Shown here in pieces: positions 55,393 through 64,000 of a stretch of DNA of 64,000 bases. Within the stretch, counting starts at the first letter, position 1. Each line of letters starts with the position of its first letter. The translations under genes were made by a program, and so were the position numbers. This DNA is from Actinobacillus suis ATCC 33415 (GTDB taxonomy: Bacteria > Pseudomonadota > Gammaproteobacteria > Enterobacterales > Pasteurellaceae): assembly GCF_000739435.1 (NCBI RefSeq), contig NZ_CP009159.1, positions 62,001 to 126,000 of the forward strand, given 5' to 3'. The notes beneath the pieces were generated by a model. That model was not told the origin of the DNA, made no database searches, and worked only from the letters and a program-made list of their open reading frames with translations.

Positions 55393-55420
55393 AAAAAGAC
55401 CGCTTATCGGCGGTCTTTTT
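55393..55420 (+). terminator. Terminator after fba
   Basis: AAAAAGACCG and CGGTCTTTTT with a short loop. Confidence 0.85.
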
Positions 55421-55492
55421 CATTGATAATTGAAAAAGGATAATCAATAATTATTCGTTCAAATTATCTTTTTTCTATTATCTATTACTGTT

Positions 55493-56287
55493 ATGGCATT
55501 ATTAGAAATTCAAAATCTCAGTAAACGTTTTACTGACCGAATAAGTTTATTTCGCAAGCAAGATTTTTATGCGGTAAAAGAGGTCTCTTTTAGCTTGAAT
55601 AAACGTGAGACGCTGGCGATTATTGGTGAAAACGGTGCGGGAAAATCGACTTTATCAAAAATGATTGTCGGTTTAACGAAACCGACTTCCGGAAGTATGC
55701 TATTTCGTGGCAAAAAATTAAAATTTGGCGATTATCAATTCCGTACCCGTCATATTCGAATGATGTTCCAAGACCCGAATTATGCTTTTGATCCTAACTA
55801 TAACATCGGGCAAATCTTAGATGCACCGCTACGTTTGGCAACAGATCTCAGTGAAGCCGAACGTAATGAACGTATCTTTCATATCTTAAAATTAGTCGGA
55901 ATGTATCCGGAACACGCCTTAATTCATATTAAAGACACCTCAAGCAGCCAGAAACAACGTATTGCTTTGGCTCGGGCGCTGATTTTAGAGCCTGAAATCC
56001 TGATTGCGGACGATACGTTAAGTACGCTGGATTTCTCGGTGAGAACACAATTAACCAATTTAATGCTTACTCTTCAAGAGCGTCTTGGTATTTCTATTAT
56101 CTATGTCGGACAGAATTTAGGTTTAATTAAGCATATCGCTGATAAATTAATGGTTATGCATGAAGGGGAAGTGGTAGAGTATGGTAAAACCAAAGACCTC
56201 CTGCTAAACCCACAAAGTGCGATTACCGCCCGTTTAATTGAAAGCCATTTTGGCAAGCAACTTACACCGGAAGCTTGGGCTGAATAG
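55493..56287 (+). CDS. sapF: SapF-like peptide transport ATPase with altered ATPase motifs
   Basis: 264 residues, similar to SapF, an ATPase subunit of the Sap antimicrobial-peptide transporter. Walker A is normal (IGENGAGKSTLSKM) and the Q loop is MMFQDPN. The signature loop reads KDTSSSQKQRIALARAL without the usual glycines, Walker B ends IADDTLSTLD with Asp in place of the catalytic Glu, and the switch His is Asn (IYVGQNLGL). Such a subunit may hydrolyse ATP poorly, or act as a degenerate partner. sapABCD are not in the window, and azlC follows. Confidence 0.8.
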   Translation: MALLEIQNLSKRFTDRISLFRKQDFYAVKEVSFSLNKRETLAIIGENGAGKSTLSKMIVGLTKPTSGSMLFRGKKLKFGDYQFRTRHIRMMFQDPNYAFDPNYNIGQILDAPLRLATDLSEAERNERIFHILKLVGMYPEHALIHIKDTSSSQKQRIALARALILEPEILIADDTLSTLDFSVRTQLTNLMLTLQERLGISIIYVGQNLGLIKHIADKLMVMHEGEVVEYGKTKDLLLNPQSAITARLIESHFGKQLTPEAWAE

Positions 56288-56323
56288 CCTTCTTTCATAC
56301 ATTAATAAAATAAAAAATTACTT

Positions 56324-57019
56324 ATGCAACATCATGAATTTTTCCGTGGCGTAAAGGAAGTCTCTCCGATGACACTTGGCTTTATTCCATTAGGGCTTGT
56401 GCTTGGCGCTCAAGCTTCACAAAAAGGTATGCCGTTTTACGAAATCGGCTTGTTAACGGGTTTGAATTTTGCCGGCGGTTCGGAATTTGCTGCCGTGAAT
56501 CTTTGGGCTCATCCGCTTGCCATCAGCGTTATTGTTGCCGTTTCAATGTTGATTAATAGCCGTCATATTATTATGGGGGCGGCGTTATCTCTTTATATGA
56601 AAAATATCGGTCGTTTGAAATCGCTTGGCTTACTCTTTTTTATGACGGACGAAGTATGGGCGATGAATTTAGCCGATGCGCAGAAACGCCCGCAAAAAGC
56701 AATTAGTATTCCCTATTATATGGGAACGGCAATCAGCCTTTATATTATGTGGGTGAGTTCCAGTATGTTAGGTGCTTATATCGGGCCTTTTGTTGGTGAT
56801 CTGGAAAAATACGGTTTCGATATGTCTTTTACCGCCATCTTTTTAGTAATGTTAAAAGGAATGTGGAAGTCGTTTTCATTTGCTCGACCATGGTTTGTTA
56901 GTCTGTTGGTAGCGGGATTGGTTTTCCATACGGTTGAGGGCGCTTGGTATGTGCTGGCAGGCGCATTGTCGGGGATTTTATCTGCCTATTTCTTTGCCTC
57001 AAGGGAGGATAAAGAATGA
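56324..57019 (+). CDS. azlC: AzlC-family permease
   Basis: 231 residues with five to six membrane segments; family motifs SPMTLGFIPLGLVLGAQASQ and ASMLINSRHIIMGAALS. With AzlD it forms a branched-chain amino acid exporter (and the analogous YgaZH valine exporter). It overlaps azlD by 4 bases (ATGA). Confidence 0.9.
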   Translation: MQHHEFFRGVKEVSPMTLGFIPLGLVLGAQASQKGMPFYEIGLLTGLNFAGGSEFAAVNLWAHPLAISVIVAVSMLINSRHIIMGAALSLYMKNIGRLKSLGLLFFMTDEVWAMNLADAQKRPQKAISIPYYMGTAISLYIMWVSSSMLGAYIGPFVGDLEKYGFDMSFTAIFLVMLKGMWKSFSFARPWFVSLLVAGLVFHTVEGAWYVLAGALSGILSAYFFASREDKE

Positions 57020-57309
57020 CCTCGAGCGTTTTTCTTACGATTATTTTAATGGCATTCTCAACCTATCTTACCCGTATCCTTGGTTTTCTAGTGCTGCGAA
57101 ATCGAAAATTAAGCCATACGACAGAGAAAGTGATGGAGGCGGTTCCCGGCTGTGTTTTAATTTCTGTTATTGCCCCGACCATCATGTCCGGTGATATTGC
57201 CAATACGATAGCGGTAATCCTGACTTGCTTGGCAATGATGAAATTTTCCTTATTTCCAACGGTGATTATTTCGATTGTTGCAACCGGCTTCTTACGCGCA
57301 ATCTTCTAG
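57016..57309 (+). CDS. azlD: AzlD-family protein
   Basis: 97 residues with three to four membrane segments, the small partner of AzlC (TYLTRILGFLVLRNRKLSHT). Couples to azlC via a 4-base overlap. A USS hairpin follows the stop at once. Confidence 0.88.
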   Translation: MTSSVFLTIILMAFSTYLTRILGFLVLRNRKLSHTTEKVMEAVPGCVLISVIAPTIMSGDIANTIAVILTCLAMMKFSLFPTVIISIVATGFLRAIF

Positions 57310-57313
57310 CTGA

Positions 57314-57359
57314 ACAAGCGGTTAAATTTGCGAAAAAATTTGCAAATTTAACCGCTTGT
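57314..57359. terminator. Inverted USS pair after azlD
   Basis: ACAAGCGGTTAAATTTGC and the partner GCAAATTTAACCGCTTGT, nearly perfect 18-base arms. Confidence 0.8.
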
Positions 57360-57468
57360 TTGGTTTTTGATCTAGTTCATAAAAAGTTTTAAATACCTCA
57401 TTTAGACTATTTCTCTTTATTTTAGCTAAACGTACACTGATAAAAATAATTTGTAGAAGGAATGAAAA

Positions 57469-58107
57469 ATGGAACTCAAGAATGTTATTGAACAGCGCAA
57501 AACCATCAAAGTTTTTAACCCTAACGTAAGCATTGAGCGCCAAGATCTAGAAGAAATGTTAGCGCTGGCACAGCTTGCGCCCTCTAAAGCGAATTTACAA
57601 CCATGGCGTTTTGTAGTGGTGGACGATGTGGTACAAAAAAGTAAATTACTGGGTTCTGTTGCATTTAACGCACCACCGTGTGAAACGGCTTCGGCAGTGA
57701 TTTTAGTGCTAGCGGATTTACAATATCAGCTATTACTGAATGATATTTTAGAACGTTCGATTGAAACCGGTTGTTTACATGTTCAATTTAAGCAACGTTC
57801 ATTGGATTTTCTGCTCGGGGTACATAATGCCTCAAGCGAACAAGATATCCGTGACCAAGTGGTGACAGATACCAGTTTAGCGGCCATGCAGTTTATGCTG
57901 ATTGCCAAAGATAAAGGCTATGATACTCATGCGATTGGGGTATTTGATCGCCCTGCCGTATTGGATGTACTTGAGGTAGATGCCGAGCGCTATTTGCCGG
58001 TGATGTTATTAGCGATTGGTAAGGCGGCAACGGCGGCACTACCGAGTAGCCGTTTACCTTTGGAATATACGGTTTCTTGGAATAATGGGAAAGGCTTTAA
58101 AAAGTAA
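57469..58107 (+). CDS. Nitroreductase family protein
   Basis: 212 residues of the FMN nitroreductase fold: KNVIEQRKTIKVFNPNVSIE and LAPSKANLQPWRFVVVDD. It is related to, but not the same as, the YdjA-like protein above. The reaction and substrate are unknown. Start ATG has AGAAGGAATGAAAA before it. Confidence 0.85.
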   Translation: MELKNVIEQRKTIKVFNPNVSIERQDLEEMLALAQLAPSKANLQPWRFVVVDDVVQKSKLLGSVAFNAPPCETASAVILVLADLQYQLLLNDILERSIETGCLHVQFKQRSLDFLLGVHNASSEQDIRDQVVTDTSLAAMQFMLIAKDKGYDTHAIGVFDRPAVLDVLEVDAERYLPVMLLAIGKAATAALPSSRLPLEYTVSWNNGKGFKK

Positions 58108-58207
58108 TTGTAATATTTGTTAAACAAGCGGTCTGATTTATTAAAACTTTTGCAAAAAGTTGTTAAAATTAGCCCGCTTTTTTATTGATTGCTTATATTG
58201 AGGAAGT

Positions 58208-58732
58208 ATGCAACCTGTGAATAATTCAATTTTGAATAAAATTATTTTTGCAAGCCGTTGGCTACAATTACCGATTTATTTAGGCTTAATTGTTGTGCAA
58301 GGTATTTACGCTTATAAGTTTATGAAATCACTTTATAACTTAATCGTAAACCTTGGTGTCATGGACGAAAATACGATCATGTTAACGGTATTAAATCTCA
58401 TTGACGTGGTGATGATTGCTAACTTATTAATTATGGTAATTGTCGGCGGTTATGAAACATTCGTGTCAAAACTTCATGTGGATGATCATCCGGATCAACC
58501 TGAATGGCTTCATCATGTGAATGCTTCGGTATTAAAAGTGAAATTGGGGATGTCGATTATTAGTATTTCTTCTATTCATTTACTGCAAACCTTTATCAAT
58601 GCGGCAAATTTAGATGAAAAAACCATGCAATGGCAGGTGATTATTCATGTGACGTTCTTGATTTCAGCAGTAGCAATGGCTTATACGGATAAGATTTCGC
58701 ATTCGTCAGCAGTTAGCTCAAAACAGCATTAA
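58208..58732 (+). CDS. yqhA: UPF0114 (YqhA) family membrane protein
   Basis: 174 residues, three to four membrane segments (residues 12-34, 57-80, 107-130, 143-160). It matches the YqhA family by the stretch [20 protein letters not shown] and [19 protein letters not shown]. Function unknown. It is a single gene with GAGGAAG upstream and a hairpin after the stop. Confidence 0.9.
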   Translation: MQPVNNSILNKIIFASRWLQLPIYLGLIVVQGIYAYKFMKSLYNLIVNLGVMDENTIMLTVLNLIDVVMIANLLIMVIVGGYETFVSKLHVDDHPDQPEWLHHVNASVLKVKLGMSIISISSIHLLQTFINAANLDEKTMQWQVIIHVTFLISAVAMAYTDKISHSSAVSSKQH

Positions 58733-58763
58733 ACCTATCACAATAATTTAATGCATTTTTACA

Positions 58764-58790
58764 AAAAGCGGTTAGAATTAAACCGCTTTT
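58764..58790. terminator. Hairpin with USS core
   Basis: AAAAGCGGTT and AAACCGCTTTT around GAATT. Confidence 0.75.
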
Positions 58791-58814
58791 ATTTTATTTA
58801 TAGTAGGGAAGATT

Positions 58815-60185
58815 ATGACAAAACATTATGACTATTTAGCCATTGGTGGCGGCAGCGGTGGTATTGCTTCAATCAATCGTGCGGCAAGTTATGGTAAAAA
58901 ATGTGCGATCATTGAAGCGAAATATCTCGGCGGTACTTGTGTGAACGTGGGCTGTGTGCCTAAAAAAGTGATGTTTTACGGTGCGCATATTGCAGAGGCG
59001 ATTAATAGCTATGCGCCGGATTACGGTTTTGATGTGACAGTAAATAATTTTGATTTTGCGAAATTAATCGAAAGTCGTGAAGCCTATATTTCTCGTATTC
59101 ATACTTCATACAACAATGTCTTAGCTAAAAATAATGTTGATGTGTTTAACGGTTTTGCTAAATTTGTTGATAGCAAAACGGTTGAGGTGACGTATGCAGA
59201 TGGCACTACCGAACAAATTACTGCAGATCATATTTTAATTGCAACCGGTGGTCGCCCGTCTATTCCGGCGGTTAAAGGGGCTGAATTCGGTATTGATTCG
59301 GATGGTTTCTTTGCATTACGTGAGTTACCGAAACGTGTTGCGGTAGTCGGTGCCGGTTATATTGCGGTTGAAATTGCCGGTGTATTAAACAGCTTAGGTT
59401 CTGAAACGCATTTATTTGTGCGTCAACATGCACCGTTACGTAATCAAGATCCGCTTATCGTTGAAACGTTAGTGGAAGTATTAGCGCAAGACGGTATTAC
59501 GCTACATACTCAAGCGATTCCGCAAGAAGTTAGTAAAAATGCTGACGGTTCATTAGTATTAAAATTAGCGGATGGTAGAGAAACAACAGTTGATTGCTTA
59601 ATTTGGGCGATTGGTCGTGAACCGGCGTGCGATAAAATCAATCTTGATGTAGTAGGTGTGAAAACCAACGCTAAAGGTCAGATTATCGTAGATAAATTCC
59701 AAAATACCAATGTGCCGAATATTTATGCGGTCGGCGATATTATTGAAGGCGGTATTGAATTAACACCGGTAGCTGTAGCAGCGGGGCGCCGTTTATCTGA
59801 ACGTTTATTTAACAATAAACCGAATGAACATTTAGATTACAATTTAGTGCCTACGGTGGTATTTAGCCACCCACCTATCGGCACGGTCGGCTTAACCGAG
59901 CCACAAGCAATAGAGCAGTATGGTGCTGAAAATGTAAAAGTGTATAAATCTTCATTTACGGCAATGTATACTGCTGTAACACAACACCGTCAGCCTTGTC
60001 GAATGAAGTTAGTCTGTGTTGGTAAAGACGAAAAAATCGTTGGCTTACACGGTATCGGTTTCGGCGTTGATGAAATGATCCAAGGATTTGCAGTCGCGAT
60101 TAAAATGGGAGCAACAAAAGCTGATTTTGATAACACTGTGGCTATTCATCCAACAGGATCAGAAGAATTTGTAACTATGCGCTAA
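58815..60185 (+). CDS. gor: Glutathione reductase
   Basis: 456 residues. FAD-binding [20 protein letters not shown], the redox disulfide [21 protein letters not shown]-binding [20 protein letters not shown], and the C-terminal His-Glu dyad [11 protein letters not shown]. It keeps glutathione reduced. Ends at a strong hairpin. Confidence 0.96.
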   Translation: MTKHYDYLAIGGGSGGIASINRAASYGKKCAIIEAKYLGGTCVNVGCVPKKVMFYGAHIAEAINSYAPDYGFDVTVNNFDFAKLIESREAYISRIHTSYNNVLAKNNVDVFNGFAKFVDSKTVEVTYADGTTEQITADHILIATGGRPSIPAVKGAEFGIDSDGFFALRELPKRVAVVGAGYIAVEIAGVLNSLGSETHLFVRQHAPLRNQDPLIVETLVEVLAQDGITLHTQAIPQEVSKNADGSLVLKLADGRETTVDCLIWAIGREPACDKINLDVVGVKTNAKGQIIVDKFQNTNVPNIYAVGDIIEGGIELTPVAVAAGRRLSERLFNNKPNEHLDYNLVPTVVFSHPPIGTVGLTEPQAIEQYGAENVKVYKSSFTAMYTAVTQHRQPCRMKLVCVGKDEKIVGLHGIGFGVDEMIQGFAVAIKMGATKADFDNTVAIHPTGSEEFVTMR

Positions 60186-60200
60186 TTATAATAATATATG

Positions 60201-60236
60201 AGGTAAGTAAACCTTTTGTTTACTTACCTTTTTTTG
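60201..60236 (+). terminator. Terminator of gor
   Basis: AGGTAAGTAAAC and GTTTACTTACCT around CTTTT, then seven Ts. Confidence 0.9.
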
Positions 60237-60247
60237 TCTTATTAGGA

Positions 60248-60880
60248 ATGAAATTTAAAATGAAAAACTTATTAGCCGTTTTAGGGGTAAGTTTTCTCTT
60301 AGCTGGATGTTTTGATGATCCGAAAAAGCAGGATGCTGATTCTAGTCAAACGCCCGTAGAGCAAAAACAGCCTCAAACAGGAGAAAAATCTTCAGAGCAG
60401 AGGAGCGAAGAAAGTAAAACATCTTCGGAAAAAGTTGATAAATCTGAGAAAACTGCCGACGCAGATCACAAGAAAGATAAATCAGCAACTCATCTTGAAA
60501 AAGAAGAGAAAGCAGAATTAGTAAAAACCAATAAAACTGCTGGCTCAAGTAAAATTATTGAAAAACGCCATAAGCCGGAAAAGAGCGTTACGAAAAAATC
60601 ATTTGTTGCAGTATCTCATGACGCGAAGCTTGAGAATAAAACAAAGCATTCAGTAGCAAAATCTAAATCAGCTAAGCGTCGCCAAGATGTTAACGGTACT
60701 TATGAGAATGGTAAATTGGTAAGTAACTTCTCTCCGGAAGAGTTACGAGTTGGTGCGCAAGTGCCAATGTCGGATAATGAAATTCGCCAACAAAAAATGC
60801 AATGTCGTTATCCATTTATGTCTCAGCAAGAGATCGCAGAGAATAATTGTGGTGTAAAAACCGTGACGATTTCCTATTAA
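60248..60880 (+). CDS. Putative lipoprotein, Lys/Glu-rich
   Basis: 210 residues with a lipobox (VSFLLAGCFDDP, Cys about residue 21). The middle is a low-complexity run of Lys, Glu and Ser, probably extended and exposed. The last 60 residues are more ordered and have two cysteines (MQCRYPFMSQQEIAENNCGV), possibly a disulfide. I recognise no family. AGGA is 0-4 bases from the first ATG; ATG 60260 (MKNLLAVLG) has better spacing and could be the start. Confidence 0.8.
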   Translation: MKFKMKNLLAVLGVSFLLAGCFDDPKKQDADSSQTPVEQKQPQTGEKSSEQRSEESKTSSEKVDKSEKTADADHKKDKSATHLEKEEKAELVKTNKTAGSSKIIEKRHKPEKSVTKKSFVAVSHDAKLENKTKHSVAKSKSAKRRQDVNGTYENGKLVSNFSPEELRVGAQVPMSDNEIRQQKMQCRYPFMSQQEIAENNCGVKTVTISY

Positions 60881-60897
60881 TTGGTCTGTTATCGAAT

Positions 60898-60929
60898 AAA
60901 AAAGAGGGCAAATTTTTGCCCTCTTTTTT
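60898..60929 (+). terminator. Terminator of the lipoprotein gene
   Basis: AAAAAAGAGGGCAAA and TTTGCCCTCTTTTTT around TT. Confidence 0.9.
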
Positions 60930-61015
60930 ATTTATAGCTAGACAACGTCTAGCTATAAAAACCATACGCTATGCGTATGGAATCAAAGAGCTTAAGCGGC
61001 GAGCAGAATAAAAAA

Positions 61016-61065
61016 TCCTCCTATAATGAATCAGGCTGGCAACCAAAATTCAACATATAGGAGGA
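61016..61065 (+). promoter_or_regulatory. Stem that masks the transposase ribosome site
   Basis: TCCTCCTATA (61016-61025) is the exact inverse complement of TATAGGAGGA (61056-61065), which contains the Shine-Dalgarno sequence of the transposase start at 61072. This matches the known translational block in IS200. Confidence 0.85.
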
Positions 61066-61071
61066 GAAGTC

Positions 61072-61536
61072 ATGGCAAGTAAATCCAATGACGATTCAAG
61101 TCTATCACACACAAAGTGGAACTGTAAGTATCATATTGTTTTTATCCCGAAATACAGGAGAAAGACAATTTATGGAAAGTTACGTATAGATATAGGCGGC
61201 ATATTAAGGCAATTATGTAACTACAAAAATGTAGAAATCCTCGAAGCTCACGCGATGAAAGATCATATTCATATGCTAGTAAAAATACCGCCCAAATTAG
61301 CCGTATCAAGTTTTATGGGCTATCTGAAAGGAAAATCTTCACTGATGATATTTGAAAGGCATGCGAATTTGAAATATAAGTATGGGAACAGAAACTTTTG
61401 GGCGAAAGGATACTATGTCAGTACGGTAGGTTTAAATACAAAAGTTGTTGAAGAATATATCAGGAATCAAGAGAAGGAGGATATGGTTTCGGATAGTTTA
61501 TCGAAGAAAGAATATATAGACCCCTTTAAGGGGTAA
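61072..61536 (+). CDS. tnpA: IS200 family transposase TnpA (Y1 HUH)
   Basis: 154 residues, the usual IS200 length. The HUH motif is in MKDHIHMLVKIPPKL, and the catalytic Tyr should be in GYYVSTVGLNTKVVEEYIRN. Start (MASKSNDDSSLSHTKWNCKY) and end match intact IS200 transposases; no frameshift is seen, so the element may be active. It cuts and joins single-stranded DNA at the ends. Confidence 0.93.
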   Translation: MASKSNDDSSLSHTKWNCKYHIVFIPKYRRKTIYGKLRIDIGGILRQLCNYKNVEILEAHAMKDHIHMLVKIPPKLAVSSFMGYLKGKSSLMIFERHANLKYKYGNRNFWAKGYYVSTVGLNTKVVEEYIRNQEKEDMVSDSLSKKEYIDPFKG

Positions 61537-61624
61537 GCTATAGTGTCATTGTGCTGTTGTCAGTCTTTCACATGCCCCTTGAGGGGCTTGTGAAGTCCTA
61601 GGCCCTTATAGGGGAGCCTAAAAA

Positions 61625-61643
61625 CCGCCCGTTTTACGGGCGG
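61625..61643. terminator. Hairpin between IS200 and the TatD-type gene
   Basis: CCGCCCG and CGGGCGG with a TTTTA loop; it can terminate the leftward tatD-type gene or the rightward transposase. Confidence 0.65.
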
Positions 61644-61647
61644 ATTG

Positions 61648-62442
61648 TTATTTATACCAAAATAATTTCTCACTGGTTTGCCAGATGGACTCGGCAATTT
61701 CTTGTGGTGATTCATCGCGTAATTCACAAAGAGATTGGAAAGTCACAGCCAATCGCTCTGGACGGTTTGGTTTTCCTTGAAAGCCAAATACAGGCATATC
61801 GGGCGAGTCAGTTTCCAGTAATAAACTTTCTAAAGGCAGCTTACGAATAGCCTCTCTGGTTTTATTGGCTCTTGCGTAGGTGATTGTACCACCCACCCCA
61901 ATTTTATAACCTAAATCAACAAAGCGCTTTGCTTGGTCATAACTTCCAGCAAATCCGTGAATTACTCCCGTATGCGATAATTGGGCTTTTTTCAGAAAGA
62001 CCGAAAGTTGGTCATGGCTTTTCCGAGAATGTAAATTTACCGGTAAATTAAACCGCTTGGCAAAACCAAGTTGTGCTTCTAAATATTCACACTGCTTATA
62101 CCAAAGTTCGGGGGTACAAAGTGTTTCTACCGCTCTTTCTAAACCAATTTCCGCAATTGCAGTACATTGTGGATCTTGTTGTGCTAATAACGATTCTAAA
62201 TAATCTAAATGAACCGTTTGGTGTTGTTGAATATAAAGCGGGTGTAATCCTAAGCCGTAAACCAAATGTTTCGGTGCTTGCTTAGCACAAGCGGTCACTT
62301 TTACAAAATTTTTTGCAAATACCGACACAATTAAAATACGAGTGACATTTGAATGTTTGGCATTTTCAACAAGTTGAGTAATGGAAAGGTTGACGCTTTC
62401 TGCTACATAATCCAGATGAGTATGGGTATCGAAGAATTGCAT
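61648..62442 (-). CDS. TatD-family metal-dependent hydrolase (YjjV-like)
   Basis: 264 residues of the TatD amidohydrolase fold: DTHTHLDYVA at the start, TAIAEIGLERAVE, NLHSRKSHDQL, GVIHGFAGSYDQ and LLLETDSPDMPVFG, giving the metal-ligand set H, H, E, H, H, D. TatD proteins have 3'-5' DNA exonuclease or other phosphoesterase activity. It resembles YjjV (TatD paralogue) in E. coli. Single gene; a USS copy (ACAAGCGGTC) is in its codons near 62289. Confidence 0.88.
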   Translation of the reverse strand: MQFFDTHTHLDYVAESVNLSITQLVENAKHSNVTRILIVSVFAKNFVKVTACAKQAPKHLVYGLGLHPLYIQQHQTVHLDYLESLLAQQDPQCTAIAEIGLERAVETLCTPELWYKQCEYLEAQLGFAKRFNLPVNLHSRKSHDQLSVFLKKAQLSHTGVIHGFAGSYDQAKRFVDLGYKIGVGGTITYARANKTREAIRKLPLESLLLETDSPDMPVFGFQGKPNRPERLAVTFQSLCELRDESPQEIAESIWQTSEKLFWYK

Positions 62443-62463
62443 ATAAGAGAATGGTTGAAATAA

Positions 62464-62490
62464 AAAAGCGAGGAAATTATCCTCGCTTTT
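62464..62490. terminator. Hairpin between the TatD-type and CstA genes
   Basis: AAAAGCGAGG and CCTCGCTTTT; read leftward it follows the CstA gene stop. Confidence 0.8.
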
Positions 62491-62508
62491 AAAATATCAA
62501 TCAATAGA

Positions 62509-64000
62509 TTAATTTGCTACATAAGCATCTTCATCACGTTCACCTAATGGTTTAAGCATAGTGAAGAATAGTACGATACAAATAATTGTTGCTGCTATAC
62601 CTAAGTAAACTGAAAGTTGATAATCTAAACCGAAGCCGATTTTATTATAGAACAAGTAGGTTGCGCATACGGTTGTAATAAACCACGCTGGGATTGAACA
62701 TACCCAGTGGAATTTTTTATAACGATATAAATATGCTGCGGCAGTCCAAAGCATTACCATTGCTGTCATTTGGTTTGCCCAAGTGAAGTAACGCCATAAG
62801 ATACTGAAGTCAATTTTTGATACCACGAAACCTAATGCGAATAACGGTACAGCAATCATTAAGCGTTTAGTTAATGAACGTTGATCAATTTTAAAGAGTT
62901 CAGCCAATTGTAAACGTGCGGCACGGAATGCCGTATCACCTGAAGTAATTGGTAATACTACTACGCCTAATACGGCGAAAATACCACCGATAAAGCCTAA
63001 GAAGTGTAATGAGCTGTCATAAACTACTTTAGACGGTGAACCTGCAGAAATCGCATCTTGTAACGCTTGTGGGTTTTCATAGAATGCAAGACCCACCATA
63101 CACCATACTAATGCGATAACACCTTCAGTAATCATTGCTCCATAGAAAATAAAGCGACCTTCGCTTTCATTTTCCGCACAACGTGCCATTAACGGGGTTT
63201 GCGTTGCGTGGAAACCTGATAGTGCACCACAAGAAATAGTTAAGAATAATAAAGGCCAAATCGGAACATCGCCCTTCACTTGGAAGTTTTGCGTGAATTT
63301 TTCCCATGTTAAACCTTGACCGTCCGCATTAATCGTACGGAAGAATTCAATTGGATCAGTTGCACTGAAGTGTGCAGTGATTAAACCATATACCATTCCG
63401 AGCGACATAAACAGTAATAATGCCCCGAAGAATGGATAGATGCGACCGATAATTTTATCAATTGGAAGTAAGGTTGCTAAGATATAGTAAGCAAAGATGA
63501 GTAGCGTCCATACCGAAATAACGGTTGCTTTATCCATACCCCAAACCGTTAAGCCGCCAGCTTCAACCGCATGGTGAAGTGCTTCCGCATCGTTTAGTTG
63601 TAATGTACCACCTGTCGCACCGAAGACGTCCATCGTAATGGTTGCCATTAATTGTGCTGGGCTTGCTACGAATACCACACCAACAAGTAAGAGAAGAACA
63701 AGCGCCATCACATTAATAAATACTTTAACTGGACGACCTAAGAATTTACCCGCTAAAGCCGGCATTGTTGCGCCACCGTTACGAATGCTCAACATACCGC
63801 AGAAGTAATCGTGTACCGCACCGGCAAAAATACAACCGATTACGATCCAAAGCATCGCCACCGGTCCGTATAACGCACCAAGGATTGGACCAAAAATAGG
63901 GCCTGTACCGGCAATATTTAATAATTGAATGAGCCAAATTTTTGTTTTTGACATTGGCATATAGTCAACACCATCATTCATCGCATAAGCCGGTGTTGTT
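62509..64000 (-). CDS. CstA-family peptide or pyruvate transporter, 5' end cut by the window
   Basis: The frame is open to base 64000 (TTPAYAMNDGVDYMPMSKTK), so the start lies beyond the window; the ATG at 63981 is internal. The 490+ residues have about thirteen membrane segments and match the carbon-starvation CstA family: NIAGTGPIFGPILGALYGPV and GCIFAGAVHDYFCGMLSIRNGG. CstA imports peptides, and the related BtsT imports pyruvate. The short form (about 500 residues rather than 700) is typical of the Pasteurellaceae group. Substrate unknown. Confidence 0.88.
   Translation of the reverse strand, partial: TTPAYAMNDGVDYMPMSKTKIWLIQLLNIAGTGPIFGPILGALYGPVAMLWIVIGCIFAGAVHDYFCGMLSIRNGGATMPALAGKFLGRPVKVFINVMALVLLLLVGVVFVASPAQLMATITMDVFGATGGTLQLNDAEALHHAVEAGGLTVWGMDKATVISVWTLLIFAYYILATLLPIDKIIGRIYPFFGALLLFMSLGMVYGLITAHFSATDPIEFFRTINADGQGLTWEKFTQNFQVKGDVPIWPLLFLTISCGALSGFHATQTPLMARCAENESEGRFIFYGAMITEGVIALVWCMVGLAFYENPQALQDAISAGSPSKVVYDSSLHFLGFIGGIFAVLGVVVLPITSGDTAFRAARLQLAELFKIDQRSLTKRLMIAVPLFALGFVVSKIDFSILWRYFTWANQMTAMVMLWTAAAYLYRYKKFHWVCSIPAWFITTVCATYLFYNKIGFGLDYQLSVYLGIAATIICIVLFFTMLKPLGERDEDAYVAN

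Larger units (their letters stand above)
60931..61643 (+). mobile_element. IS200-type insertion sequence
   Basis: A Y1 transposase gene bounded by subterminal hairpins. On the left: TTTATAGCTAGAC/GTCTAGCTATAAA (60931-60959, 13-base arms, 3-base loop) and CCATACGC/GCGTATGG (60962-60980). On the right: GCCCC/GGGGC (61574-61587) and TAGGC/GCCTA (about 61599-61620). No terminal inverted repeats or target duplication are seen, as expected for IS200. The exact ends are not determined, and the outermost hairpins may belong to the chromosome. Confidence 0.7.

Overview
The window is chromosomal DNA of a member of the Pasteurellaceae, most likely Actinobacillus pleuropneumoniae or a close relative. The genome is AT-rich. 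The 9-mer ACAAGCGGT, core of the Actinobacillus-type DNA uptake signal sequence (USS), is scattered through it. Gene order (mlaCB-ibaG-murA, clpPX, lpxK, rlmN-pilW, pst-phoBR, pgk-fba) and protein sequences fit this family. The species call is inference.

Layout. 1-10.99 kb is core genome: the end of the mla phospholipid-transport operon, ibaG and murA; a Met/His/Asp/Lys repeat protein and a rhodanese; ettA, dnaQ, two tRNA-Asp genes, a glycosyltransferase, a SufE-like gene, clpPX, lpxK and a Trm112-like gene. 11.07-20.98 kb is an integrated element of about 9.9 kb in the 3' end of tRNA-Ala(GGC). It carries a tyrosine integrase, two AlpA-like regulators, a Rha-family protein, a possible small-terminase-like protein, an Icd/Ash-like protein, a DUF927 replication protein and an iteron cluster that looks like a replication origin. 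It has no capsid, tail or large-terminase gene. This is the pattern of a phage satellite of the phage-inducible chromosomal island (PICI) type, and it is the most interesting part of the window.

21-35.3 kb is core again: gltX, four tRNA-Val genes, rlmN, pilW, tex, a Phd/VapC toxin-antitoxin pair set among 60-bp inverted repeats, ndh, sprT, an RNase T2, sppA (split by an apparent frameshift), a nitroreductase and a short-chain dehydrogenase. 35.5-38.9 kb is a copper-efflux locus (copA, copZ, DUF411 protein) with a divergent CueR-type regulator and a MerR-style promoter with a 19-bp spacer. 38.9-46.0 kb is a phosphate-starvation locus (pstS, a porin, pstCAB, phoBR) with two visible Pho boxes. 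After parE come three tandem paralogues of DASS-family anion transporters, pgk and fba, a SapF-like ABC protein with altered ATPase motifs, azlCD, a nitroreductase, yqhA, gor, a lipoprotein, an IS200-type transposase with a sequestered ribosome binding site, a TatD-type hydrolase, and the 3' part of a CstA-family transporter cut by the window edge.

Many intergenic regions end in paired, inverted USS copies that can fold into terminator-like hairpins. All start choices, motifs and repeats were read from the sequence by eye; no database search was possible.
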